NCBI RefSeq assembly: GCF_047496725.1
Contig: NC_132985.1
Span: 3,451,501-3,515,500, forward strand
DNA from: Anoplolepis gracilipes
Lineage: Eukaryota; Arthropoda; Insecta; Hymenoptera; Formicidae
Reading direction: 5' to 3'
Length of the DNA stretch: 64,000 nucleotides
Shown here: piece after piece, positions 39,501 to 51,601 of the stretch
Layout of the letters: every line of letters begins with the position of its first letter
Position numbering within the stretch: position 1 is the first letter of the stretch
Notes under the pieces: generated by a model
Told to the model about the DNA's origin: nothing
Seen by the model: only the letters and a program-made list of their open reading frames with translations
Database searches by the model: none
Made by a program: the position numbers and the translations under genes

Positions 39501-40931
39501 CTTCCGAGTGTGATTCTAACGTGGACAGTGAAGTGTCTTCCCATTCGCTCCATTACCAAACAGGTTGGTTACTTTATCTTCCTTTTACATATCTTTCCTG
39601 GCTGTATTACATTCCACATGCTGTCTATATATATGTAGTTCTTTGTATTCTTCTGCATACTAAAGGAGATGATGTTAGAGAGATATTTAAAGAAAAAAAA
39701 GAAGAAACAAAACGAATTATATATAAATCAAGAGATGCACACTCTCTCACATTTACAATTGTCTTCCATCCCTGTGTGTACTGCCTAATACGTGATATAT
39801 CATTTTTCACGATACTCGCTTGGTGTGGCATTCTTTGCTTATGGGATGATGTCGATATACTTGTCATTCGAATCATGCTGGGGAAAAGCGTTAACATTTT
39901 AAAACATTATTTTTCGAATGAAATATTAAAGACGCAATAAGTATCATGTTATCACGTATATAAAATCTTTTTCAATGCATTATTATTTTCAGCATTGCAT
40001 TATTGTGATGCACGCGCGATATATTATTTATTTCCTTTATATCTGCGTTACATATTTTCGATATAATTTGTTTTACAGTCATTCCTGCCGGTACTATTCA
40101 AATTGCGACCCAAGGGGAGGGAGTTCCGGGGCTTCACACATTAACTATGAGCAACGCGACGACAGCGGGTGGAGCTATAGTGCAGTATGCACAGGGCCAG
40201 GACACTCAATTTTTTGTCCCAGGTGTGCTTTTGCATCATTTCCGAGATGTCAGAAAGTTTTATTTTATTTCTCTGGATGCTCTCTTTGCTTTTATAACAC
40301 AATATTGTATTATTTTAAAATAATACATTATTGTAATTTCTTTCTTTTCCAACATAGTATTATAATATTATCTTATTACATGTAATTATAGTTTAATGTA
40401 TAAAGAAGTAATATATTATCACATTAATATATTAGTGATACATACGTTATATAGATCTGATAATATAATTTGACATACTGTTTAAACTATGTTCTTTTGA
40501 ATATATAGTAATAATTCTTATCGAGCAAAATAAGTAATTTTAGTAAAAAATATATAAAATTTTGATGTACTTAACGTAAAAATTTTGAAAGTGCAGTCTC
40601 TCACAATGTTCCAGCTTACACAGGTCATGGAGTTGTAGTAGAAGATGCAGCGCGAAAGAGAGAGTTAAGGTTGCTTAAAAACAGGTAAGAGGGAATTTGT
40701 CATAATCGTACACATTTATACAAAGATAAAGATACTTTCTTTTGCAATGAAAAATATTCTTACCCCTATATCTTTAATGTGTTTAGAGAAGCGGCGCGTG
40801 AATGTAGAAGAAAGAAGAAGGAGTATATAAAGTGCTTAGAAAATCGTGTTGCGGTATTGGAGAACAGGAATCAGACGTTAATCGACGAATTGAAATCATT
40901 AAAAGAACTATATCAACAGAAAACCGACTGA
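36595..40931 (+). CDS. CrebB: cAMP response element-binding protein (CREB, bZIP)
   Basis: Seven coding exons: 36595-36786, 37267-37416, 37596-37719, 39474-39563, 40079-40222, 40597-40684 (or 40615-40684) and 40787-40931; 310 residues with the longer acceptor. A Gln-rich N-terminal region precedes the kinase-inducible domain: acidic Ser cluster SDDSFSDEDSP, then ILTRRPSYRKILNDL with the PKA-target Ser at about 141. A second Gln-rich activation region (IQIATQGEGVPG, QYAQGQDTQFFVPG) leads to the bZIP: ARKRELRLLKNREAARECRR, then KKKEYIKCLENRVAVLENRN and a leucine zipper. It is a nuclear transcription factor responding to cAMP and calcium. Exons 2 (150 nt), 4 (90 nt) and 5 (144 nt) are frame-neutral cassettes, so isoforms with and without activation segments are expected, as in other CREB genes. 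An internal start at the second ATG (36604) is also possible. Confidence 0.95.
38970..39028. repeat. TG/CG alternating repeat in a CREB intron
   Basis: About 59 bp of alternating purine-pyrimidine (TG with CG steps), a sequence class prone to Z-DNA. It is in the 1.75 kb intron between CREB exons 3 and 4. Confidence 0.85.
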
Positions 40932-43900
40932 GATTGGTATTTCAAGTTTGCACAACAGTGTATCAAAACTATTATTCAGTCGAAGAATCTGTACATGTCT
41001 TGTTTGTGTACATTATCCTAAATGTTACTAGGGGTAAGTGATGGTGATGTACATGCATTCTTATAAATAAGCGTTTCTCTGTAACATACTGTATTTAAGT
41101 AACGAATACGAAGGCTTGTGAAACTTGCTATTACTAAAGCGGGAAGCCAAAGTTATATGAGACACGGAGGCAGCAAACACGTATATAGGCAATATTTGGT
41201 ACATCAATCTCTATTTTTTGGATAAACATATAACAACTTATTCCGGGCATTCGGAATAAACTCTAGATATTTGAAGAAATTTCAATTTCATGGTCTCAAG
41301 CACTTGGATCGTGTTAATAACTTAACTGGCATATAGTATACATGTTTGTTTAGCTATCACTGTTTACCGCCCGTTTGTATTAGATGAAGACGTGCCTTGC
41401 TTTGTCATGACACTTCGCGATTTATTGTTTGCCAAAAATAAAAATCAGCTTATTTAATCAGTGCAATAAAGCGTATCTTTCCATTTGTGAACTATTTGTT
41501 AAAATAGTTTCATGTGGCTGGTGAGGTAACATGGGAAAGCAAGATGCGCCTTCTTCTATTAAAACGGGTCTTAATACAAGATCTGTGTTATAAAATAATG
41601 AAACCATTTATATGTTGGTTTCACAAAAAATTGGGAAGCATGCAATGCAACGCTGAAAAAGATCCGCTTCTAATATGCTTGTTTAAAAATTTAATATTCT
41701 ATGGAAGAATCTTGGCATCGTATATAGAAAATTACAAAGATAGTTCAAATTGCATTCTCGTGCAATTTGAAAGTGGCATAGAAAAAAGAAAAGAGAAAAA
41801 AAAAGAAAAAAAAGGATGCATCTCTCCAATTTCCATATCTGCATCGCTTTTCCGTTTGTTGTATAAATGCGCGTACACTGAGCGGTATTATACATCGCTT
41901 TTAAAATTAGTAAAATAATTTTTGTTTTGCGTCTCTCATCAAAATGTCCCGTTCATCAAATGCTGGATAACACAACACTTGTAAAATATGAATGTAATAT
42001 ACATCAGGAGTGCCTTGAAGATTTATGTATACTTGGGGGATACATATACATATGATTGATTGCAACAAAAAAAAGCTTATGTATATGTATGTATATACGT
42101 ATGAAGGAAAATATGTTGTAGGTAAATATGGGTAGATATATATATACGATATTTTTAAAGTATATTAATATAGTTTTATGTATACTTGACACACATTATA
42201 CACATACACACACACATGTAACCCTATCACGAGAATTGTATTATTTTTTTTGAAACGCGTTTCCGCATAATCTCATCATTGTCAAATTGAAACCAGTTAT
42301 TGACACAATCGAAATCTCGCGCAATGTATTGTGAATAATGTGCGTGATTTTATGAGAAAATAACGTTAAAAACCCAAATAAAGAAGATAATTTTTTTAAC
42401 AAAATTTGTTGGAATTGATGATGTAGCATGTAAACTTTACTTGTTACTTTATTGATACAAATAATTTTGAATTCACATATGATACATTTGTGTTATTTCA
42501 AAAAATAGATATATCCATTATCATGTTTTCTAATAAAAAAAAAAAAAAAAAAAACTAAAATTGTTTATACCAAAATATTTATCGGAAAATTCGTATTTCG
42601 CTGAATACAATCGTTTAGAGTTTTGTATTTTATCAATTCATAATCATTCGTAGTTTTGTAATGCTGATATGCATAATAAACATTGTCAATTTATGAAATG
42701 TTGCTTAAGAAAAAGAAAGAAAACAGAATGAAAGAACCATTAGAAATAATAAATGTGCCGTATCCTTTATATATGCATTTTATTATTATCATTGCAGTTA
42801 TCAGTTCTTGATATTTATTAAAGGCTTATTTATTTTACTTATTGTCCTCTTCCTTTACATTTTGTCAGCAATTTTTGTCAACTTTAAATTATAACCCTTA
42901 TTAAATATCTTATGACAAAATGGACCATTAGAGAACATTGTGCAATATATATATATATATATATTTAGTTATTGTTCCATTTGTTTTTACAAACATGGTT
43001 AGTATAACTAATTAATTTATATCTCTTGATTTTAGTACTACAATGTATTTTACAAGTATCAGTTTAAATCTATTTTTTCTTTTTATATAATAAAAATATT
43101 TATTTTTTTACAGATTAAGGTTTTTTTTAAGAGAAAAATATAAGTATATATTTTTTAACATTAAATAAAATGAATATGATTACACATTAATAATACGAAA
43201 TTATTAATGAATATGATTATACATTAATAATACGAAATTATTAATTATATATATATATTGCAGAATGTATCAAATAGTAACGACATTTTTAATGGTCTAT
43301 ATATATATATACATATATATATATTGAATCTTTTAATACTTTTTATATTTTCTAAAAAATATTCTTCTCTTACATTGCATTTATCTTATTACTATATCAC
43401 ATTTAAAATACAAAATTCCAAAAACACATAAGTTTATTAACCAAAAGACACTTATCAAATCACTTTCATCAGTTTTTATGATTTTATTATTCAGCAAATA
43501 AATATTAAATAATTTGACGTTTCAATTACTCACAATAAATAATCTCAATAATTTTAATATTTTCTTATATTTATATATGCACATATACTTACACTACTTA
43601 TCTCTAAATCTCTGCCTGCTTATTTTTATCCGTACAGATCCTTTTATGGAGTATTCCTATATGAAAAAATATGATAAATTAGTCATACTTTCAATACTAA
43701 TAATTTTCACAAAAAATTTTTAATTTACTTCAGATGGTAGTGCATGTAGAAATAATCATAGTCGAATAAAAGTTTGTTAAAAATTTTATCCCATTATTTC
43801 ATTAAGTCTAATATTTCATCCTGTATGTTGTTCACATTTATATATTAAAGACATATGTAATTTATATATAACAAATAATGATCTTTACCTGTATTTGCTG

Positions 43901-46320
43901 CAATGCAGAATTTATGTTGACATCACACATAATTCTGAAAAAAAATATATTAACATATAATTTATATGCTTAAACTCATCTTGATAAATATAAATATAAA
44001 ATATTTTTCAGTTGGTAGTGCATGTATGAATATAATCATATTATTTCATACTTAAAAGATCATCCTTTTAGATTTACAAAAAAAAAAAAAAAAAAAAAAG
44101 ATGCAAACTTTACATACAAAATGTAGCAAGTCACTTTTTTTTATTCTCCAAATATTATAATAAACACATTTCAAACTTAATTATTTAAATTGAATTCTAT
44201 TGCAATCGTATATATTAGGACAAGACGAACAATTACAGTGGATGCACGTGGATTACAAAAGATGCGTGCATAGTATTAAGTGTGCTATTTCGACAAATTA
44301 TTCCTTATATCTTATTTTAAGTTTAAAAAATAATGTAACCGCCGATTAATAAAAAAATATTGAATAGTAAAGCCTTTCCTTATAGTGAATTATCAACTTT
44401 TTACGGTTCTATTACCTCTTACAATTTAATCGTCCACTCTATTCCTATAAATCCTTCCTGCATCATGGATGCGAGATGCGAAATGAGACACGAGGCACGA
44501 AGCACGAGGCTCGAGACCGTGTCATAACCATAGACAAAATTCATAGACAGAAGAGCATTGTATAGCTGTAGATGGCCAATCGAGTAACAGCTTATCCAAA
44601 AACGAAAGGTTGATTGGCTAATGCGAAAGAGTCCAGAAAACATGAAAATGTCCTCATTTCCGGTTTAGACATTTTTTTGAGTCAGTCGCATCGTGTCTAG
44701 ATATTCATGCATGATTGTTGTGAAACCTGAAACCATGAAATACTCCCATTCTATTTGCATTGAGATTATAGTGATATTTCCTTAAATAGAAAGTGTGTAA
44801 TGATTCATAATTACTTGTAACGAGTAGCTTGAATCAGCTTGAATGACAGAGTGCAGAAAAGCATAAATTGTCAAAATAACGCATCGTGATTCTACAAAGT
44901 TTGTCGCATGCGTAGTCTTTAAATATTCCTTTAATAATAGATAATTCACAATTATTATATTTTTCTATTATATCTCACCCGTGAAAATTTATGCTTTTTT
45001 TTACAAATTTCTATTTTCCAAAAAAATAATCTAAACTGTGTAGTGTGGTGTGACTAAGATCATAATTGCAAGAAAGCACGAAGCCTATAGTAGTTAGCGT
45101 CTATGAATAGTCCCTTTGTTATTGTTCACGTACATTAAATATATTCGATGAAAAAATTAACGCAGAAAAACGTTTTATTGTGTTCAAAATTAAGATCTGT
45201 TTCCGGGATCTTTGTAATCAGTTTGTGTTGAAATCCTAGTTTCGAAATCTACAATTTATGTGCCAGTATAGTTAGCACATGCAATGGGACAAACAGAATT
45301 TTCTATCTAAAGGTAGTAATAATATATATTTACATCTAATTTTCATCCTAAAAACTTTTGATAAATAATTCTCGATGAATAAAAACTTTCGATACACATA
45401 ACAATAAATGTATTAGCTTTCTTCTTGAGATAATATGTGTCGAGGTTAGAATATGATTCTTTTATCTTCTGTATTTTCAATGGATCAACTTGAGGTTCCA
45501 ATAATTTCATGTATGATTCATTGAATTGTCTATTATTTTACTGGTAGAGTAATTAATCTAGATATATGTGCAAAAAACAAAGTAATAGATTTGTTAATTT
45601 TAATTTATATATTTTGCACCCTGAGTAAAGATATATTTAAGTTTTAGAAAGAAAGATGAAAATATTATATAGACAGAATTAAATTGAATGAAAAGAACAG
45701 TTAAAACAAATGGATTTAATTAAAATATAGAGAATGGAAACAAAAGTTTTTATTCCTACTCGTACTTAATGTTCAAGATAATATCTCTTATTATTAGTCA
45801 GCTCCCTCATCTCAAATGTCAACAGCTTTTTAATATTTTTTTTGTTTCCATTTTGTGATTTAGATATGTCAATAAGTTTATTTTTGCATATGTTCAGTAT
45901 ATATTCTGTAATATATTGTACAATAGAAATCTACAAGATATTGTAAATTAGTAAGAACAATTTTATTGTTACCAAACTCATGTTCAATCCTATATAAGAA
46001 CAATAAAAATAACTGCTGTTAGCATATTGTATCTGTATTTTCAATATAAGAATAATTAAATCTACTTGAAAAATAAATATTCTACTTTTATATATCTTTA
46101 GAAACCTGTAGAGATATCCTAAAAAATTATTTTATAAATTTATTTCTTATTAAATATTTTAAGTAAAATATTTTGATGATCTTACATTATTTTTGCCTTA
46201 TGAAATTGAAATATACATTATTTTATTCTGCTTAACACAATAATTCAAAGTTCTCCATTTATTTTCTCCAAAATTTATATTATTTTTTTTAATTATAAGT
46301 TTTTTCTCTTTTATTTTCAG
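40932..46320. other. CREB 3' region and promoter A of the TMEM47-like gene
   Basis: 5.4 kb without a supported coding exon. The left part is the probable CREB 3' UTR. The middle is AT-rich, with a 37-bp tandem duplication (43171-43244) and poly-A runs (42534-42555, 44080-44099). A GC-richer patch at 44400-44720 has reiterated ACGAGGC/ACGAAGC units (about 44480-44512). A good donor after CTATCTAAAG (about 45312) suggests a non-coding first exon joined to 46321. Confidence 0.45.
43171..43244. repeat. 37-bp tandem duplication
   Basis: Two adjacent 37-bp copies (43171-43207 and 43208-43244), differing at one position (ATTACAC versus ATTATAC). This is a recent duplication in non-coding DNA. Confidence 0.85.
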
Positions 46321-46345
46321 CTAATTCAAAATAAAAGCAAAAACA

Positions 46346-47049
46346 ATGTCTCAAACAACTACTATTGAAACTCTTACTATAACCAGACCATTTAAGGTAA
46401 GTTAAAAGTTTAATTATACATAAGCAAATTATGCATATCTTTTCATTACAAAAAGATTTTATTACCTATTATTTATATATTAATTTATTATAGTCTAAAT
46501 TACATTCTTTACAGAAAAACTTTATATTATATAACAGATTAGTCTTTTCTTTTACTTTTTTGCATGTTTTCATCAAAATGATGCCAAGCATCATACCTTA
46601 TAAATAATAAAATGTGTACATAAATTTTTTACAAAAATTAGACCTTTTAATTTTGACATCTGTCATATTGATTCTGTCACTTTGAATTTGTTAATTTTGA
46701 TATAAATTATTAAAAGAGTGTTTAATTTAAACAAATACAATTTAAAATTTTGACATCTTCAATAATCTAGATTACTAAACTTTTTTTAAATACTTATTTA
46801 ATTATGAATAATATATCTTATTAATCGTAATCGATAAAAATAAATCCCTCTTGAGAATCGAATATTATAATTGCAAAATTGTGACATGTGTAATATTTGG
46901 AATTATCTATAGTGTTCAAAAAAAAAAAAAAAAAAAAAATACGGGAAATGGTTGTTTCTCTCGTGTACAGAAAAAAAATTATTTAAATATAGTTGAACAA
47001 AATATGAGAAGATTCAAGGAGTAAAATGTAAAAATGGGAAAAGAATGAT

Positions 47050-47117
<68 letters not shown>

Positions 47118-47534
47118 GTCAGTGACAGTAGGGTGACAGAAGGAAAGAGACGGGCAAGAAAGAAAATGAAAAAGAACTGAAAGAAAGGGGAGAGAAAGAA
47201 AAGAAAGCAGGAGAGCGCAGAGATTGGTACTCGCGCGCACTGCGCCGCGACCTTTAATGGGCGCTGATGGGCGCAGCCTCCCTGGAACCTGGAATCCGCA
47301 ATTGCTTCCCTCCCAATCCCAGTCGCGGAGAGTGTGTGTTCTCTTGAGACGCGGTCTCCTCTCTCTTTCCCTCTTTTTATCTCTATCTCTTTCCCTTTCT
47401 TCTCGGTTTTCGCGCGTACTTACAGTGTGCTCCCGCGTATTACAATTGTTTAATAAATCTGTCCGTTCGCGTCGGCATCGACGCCAACCAACACTGCCAT
47501 TGTGAAAGAGATCCGTCATTCCGTCCGCTCCGAA

Positions 47535-47565
<31 letters not shown>

Positions 47566-48055
47566 AAAAAATAGTTCGCGCAAGGGTTGCCCTCGTCCGA
47601 TAATATGTACAGCGATGAAAGCCGTTGACCCGCGCGCCCGTTAATCAACCCTGTCTCCCTCCCCCTTCCTTCTAGCATGCGAAATCACGATCGTCGCGCG
47701 AAACCCTTGACGTCGTACGTTATTATTTCGCGATCCGCGGCGTATCTCGGTGCTGTTTAAAGTGCATTCGCGAGTCCGTCTCTTCCGCCGGCGTGCTTGA
47801 AACGCGGTCGAAAATTGTGGACGATGTTCTACGAGCGCCGCTCGGGGATGATGTCGGCCGTTCGTCTTTAAGAGCCTCTCGTTCGCGATCTCGGCTACGA
47901 AGTTCGGCTACGCTCTTCGTCGCGCGTGTCTTTACCGTTGGATTGCGAGTTCAGAAGTAAAATGATTATGTATACGGTCGCGGAAGATCACATGGGCGAT
48001 AACGAAATCGCGCAGGTATTGCCTAGAGAAAAATATTTCTCTACCTATAATCTTT

Positions 48056-48099
<44 letters not shown>

Positions 48100-49117
48100 A
48101 TATATTTTGAACCACAATTGTGTGATAATGATGTTTTTAATGGTGATTTAATGAAAATATCTTAATAATTACATAATGATTCCATTACCTTAGATTATAT
48201 GTACGCTTGTCTCTTTACAGGTGATTGCATTTATATGCGGTATCATAGTGGTATTGCTGATGATAATGGGTCTGGCATCGACTGACTGGCTGATGGCTCT
48301 GGGATGGAGACAGGGCTTGTTTGCCCATTGCATCGAAGAAGGTGCTCCAACGCCACTTCCCTTTAACATGCCTGATCCTCCAGGATGTTATCCTGCAAGA
48401 GATAGCGGTATTCATTTTATTACTGAATGATACAAGAAGAAACAAGAGACAATAAATTTTATTTATTATATCTTACATTACAGCTTATATAAAAGCAGCT
48501 GCAGCCTTATGTGTAGTTTGTCTTCTAACAGACATTGCTGCAACAATTCTCACTGGTTTAGGTTTGCGTACTCAAGATCATAGAGACAAGCACAAATATT
48601 ACAGATTTGCGGTGTTTTGTATGGCTGTTGCATGTAAGTATTGTATGAGATTCTTTTTTTTTAGTTTTTTTCTTTTCTCTTTGGCTTTTATATAATTATA
48701 TTTCCTATTATGTTTTAGTGGTGTCTCTCTTGATAGCACTGATCATATATCCCATATGCTTTGCAGCAGAATTAAATCTTGGTAAGGTATCAATAATTAA
48801 CTTTATCGTATGACTTTTATAGATTAAAAAGAAACAAATATCTTGCGAAAATATAATCGTAAATATAATTGTTTACAAATTTATAAAATATACAATTCTT
48901 AGGAAATCGAACCAATTGGGAATTTGGATGGGCATATGGCGTTGGTTGGGGTGCAGTCATCTTTCTGGTTGGTGGAGCAGTACTATTGTTATGTGAGAAG
49001 GAAAGCGAAGAAATTTATTACAAGGAAAAGAAGACTGTTCGTGACGATATAGGAAGTGGTGGTTCCATGATTGGCATGGGACATCACGCAGGACGAAGTG
49101 GAACGCAGCTAGCCTAG
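46346..49117 (+). CDS. TMEM47/VAB-9-like tetraspan junction protein, two alternative N-termini
   Basis: First coding exon A, 46346-46396 (MSQTTTIETLTITRPFK), or B, 47962-48015 (MIMYTVAEDHMGDNEIAQ). Both are phase 0 and join the shared exons 48221-48407, 48484-48633, 48719-48781 and 48903-49117. Isoforms are 221 and 222 residues. Four membrane segments are visible: VIAFICGIIVVLLMIMGLAS, AAALCVVCLLTDIAATILTG, AVFCMAVALVSLLIALIIYP and VGWGAVIFLVGGAVLLLC. A first extracellular loop with a W-x-C pattern and the FGWAYGVGWG stretch before TM4 resemble the claudin-like TMEM47 / C. elegans VAB-9 family, which sits at adherens junctions. Isoform A's TITRPFKVIAFICG matches the family start best. The C-terminal tail is cytosolic (EEIYYKEKKTV). 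The exact Drosophila orthologue is not certain to me. Confidence 0.88.
47051..47114. repeat. GA microsatellite upstream of promoter B of the TMEM47-like gene
   Basis: About 64 bp of pure GA at the left edge of a GC-rich patch (47120-47960). A second GA run is at 47533-47562. Confidence 0.95.
47120..47961 (+). promoter_or_regulatory. CpG-rich promoter B of the TMEM47-like gene
   Basis: An abrupt shift from AT-rich intron to CpG-rich sequence, ending at alternative first exon B. A CRE-like TGACGTCG occurs near 47708. The minus-strand ORF over it (47049-47678) is low-complexity and judged spurious. Confidence 0.6.
48058..48097. repeat. TA microsatellite in an intron of the TMEM47-like gene
   Basis: Pure (TA)n of about 40 bp just downstream of first exon B. 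Similar long TA runs are at 51563-51600, 53997-54034, 56372-56416, 57892-57935 and 63862-63915. Confidence 0.9.
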
Positions 49118-49335
49118 TGGCATTGCTCCCTGCCCGATGTTGTTCTCTAGGTGATTTATTTTATCTTTTTCTGCTCTCACAGTTCGACACATGCGCATAC
49201 GAGAAGACATACAAGCTTATAAGACAGGTTTCTTGATAGGATCTTTTTGGCTCTAATGCAAAGAAAACTATTCTTACAGATTCTCTGACAAAACTTTCCT
49301 TAATATACAAATATCGAAACATTAATAGTTTCTTG

Positions 49336-49373
<38 letters not shown>

Positions 49374-50726
49374 ATAATAATAAAAATAATTTGTAAATTA
49401 AGGTACACATGAGAAAGTAAAAATTTTCGCGTTTGTTGTTTAATAATATTTAATATTGCATTAAATTCTGATTTATTACAAAAAAACTTTATTATTCAAT
49501 ATTAAAAATTAATAAGATGAAAGAGAGAATTACATTAAATATTTGGTGAGAAACAGTAGATTTAAAATTAGTCAAAGAATCTGTAAGTCAGTTTTTACTG
49601 TAGCTGTTTGGAGATTCTGGAATAGACATAATTTGAGTTTATTAGACAAATGTGTATTCATGTTATTATCAATTAGGATATATCATAACGTCTCATTATG
49701 AAAATTGACAAACATTTCATTCTTCTCATTTAAGACTATTCCTTATTTAACAGTCACAACTTTTATACTGACAATTTCGGGACCATTATCAGCTTGGTTT
49801 TGTTAATATATTTCTTACATTTTGCATAAGCTTGAACAATTTTATATATATATATATATATGTGTATGTTTTTTACTGTAATTTAAAATTGGAAGGCTTA
49901 TCTGCACATATAATATATGCGACGACGCTGCATTTATTGTCCATAAACTAAATTAATAAGAATATCATATTCTACATCGAGTCTGAGATATAAAAAACAA
50001 TTCAAGCAAGAATTTCATATTTCTTTTGCATAAATAATGACATATATATACTAATGATATTACAATTGATGAGTTTATTAATAAACTTTATATTTTTTTA
50101 TTTGCTTTTATTTGATATTAAACATAATTAGAAACAGCCAAATAAAGATTTTTTTCTATTAAAATTTATTTTCTATTAGATGAAAAATAAGATTTCTTAT
50201 CTGTGTGCACTGGGTTTTAAGATATTATTTGTTAGAATATCTTGACATATATAGTCTTTATGATATCAAAATTCGTCCAGTCTCTTAAATATCTGTTGTT
50301 CCCCTTTCAAATAAATAGCGTCCCTTTTAGCTTTATCCTTAATAATTTACAACTAAAAGTTCTAAATTTTAGAGAATAGATATAAAAAAAAGCTTTATTT
50401 TGTTTAAATTTTGAATAGGTTTATTTTTAGCAGTATTTTGATTGGAGACTTTAATAATTCATACATAAATTCATACAGAAATTGTCAAAATGGATAGCAT
50501 CCGTTAAAATTCCGATAAAATTCTCGAGTCGTAAAAAATCGAGATAACGATTTCGATGCATGGGACGCTATTTAGTACACATGTAATACAATTATATTCA
50601 AGTTATCATACTATAAACAATGTTCTTTGTTACTCCTGCACAATTCACATTCTTCTACAATGATAACATAGCATATTTTATTTAGCATATTTTATTTAGT
50701 TTTTAATCGTATTTTTTATTTAGCTA

Positions 50727-51118
50727 TACAGGTTGTTCCAGGAAAAATTACATATATGTGTATTACTCGAAAAGCCTAATAATTTTAATAACAATAGAAA
50801 AGTAGAGAGAAATCATTAGTAATTTAAAAATAGAGAAAACTACTACAGTAGAAAAATATATAGAAAATTTATTTACGTATTAAGAAAAATATAATATGAA
50901 AATATAGTAGACTTATTGAATAAGAGAAATAATTACAAAGCTGCTACTGTACCAAAATATTGTTTCCTAACAATTTACACTTTCAATTTTCAATATTTTA
51001 GCTAAGTAGACTTTTTTTTCAATATACTAAAAGTATATCAAATGAACGCAAATTTGTTTAAAAGCATTCGAGTAACACCGTTCAAGCAATCAGAATATTT
51101 CCACTGGGATAACCTGTA
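50727..51118. mobile_element. MITE-like element with short terminal inverted repeats
   Basis: The left end, TACAGGTTGTTCCA, and the right end, TGGGATAACCTGTA, are imperfect inverted complements. TACAGGTT is perfect at both ends, followed by G/A-T-T/C-CC similarity. The element is 392 bp and has no ORF. TA flanks both CAGGTT ends and may be the target duplication. No transposase is present, so it would be non-autonomous. Confidence 0.45.
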
Positions 51119-51339
51119 CATTTATAATCAGAATTTTTAATAATCAAATAAAAAGAAGATATTTACAAAAATTATTAGTTTATTACGTTAAAATTTATTT
51201 TCTTAAGTGAAATTATAACTGAAAAAGATATATATGTAAATCATAAAATTTTATTATATAAACTTTATTATATAAACTTTATTTTTTAATAAAGAGCATG
51301 CTAAATTTTTTGAGATAAATGTATTAAAAGCATTTTTGC

Positions 51340-51425
51340 TTTATCTTACAGAATATTTGCGTAAAGATAATTATAATTGAATAGTTTCAGTCGTAATCGC
51401 TGTCAAGAATATTCTGTAAGATAAA
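51340..51425. other. Perfect 18-bp inverted repeat (hairpin)
   Basis: TTTATCTTACAGAATATT at 51340-51357 is exactly complementary to 51408-51425, with a 50-nt loop between. It lies in AT-rich DNA downstream of the TMEM47-like gene. Role unknown. Confidence 0.75.
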
Positions 51426-51559
51426 TAAAGTTAGAACTTTTGCTTATACGTCCGGTTGTTGCCTTAATCATATTATTTTTTATTTTTATGGGAAAAAATT
51501 GTCTAAAAATAATATATATGTTCTGATACATTATCTTTTTCAAACTTTCTGTAAATGTG

Positions 51560-51601
<42 letters not shown>

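Noticed and set aside
41514..41918. 134-codon plus-strand frame after CREB
   Set aside because: It begins at GTG, lies in the likely CREB 3' UTR, has a Lys-rich low-complexity stretch and shows no recognisable domain or splice context.
44080..44099. Poly-A runs (also 42534-42555 and 46919-46938) as possible retroposon tails
   Set aside because: No retroposed gene body or target-site duplication was seen upstream, so simple homopolymer is enough.
47049..47678. 209-codon minus-strand frame
   Set aside because: It is built from GA/TC microsatellites and CpG-rich promoter DNA, giving Ser-Leu and Arg-Glu repeats; it is a compositional artefact.
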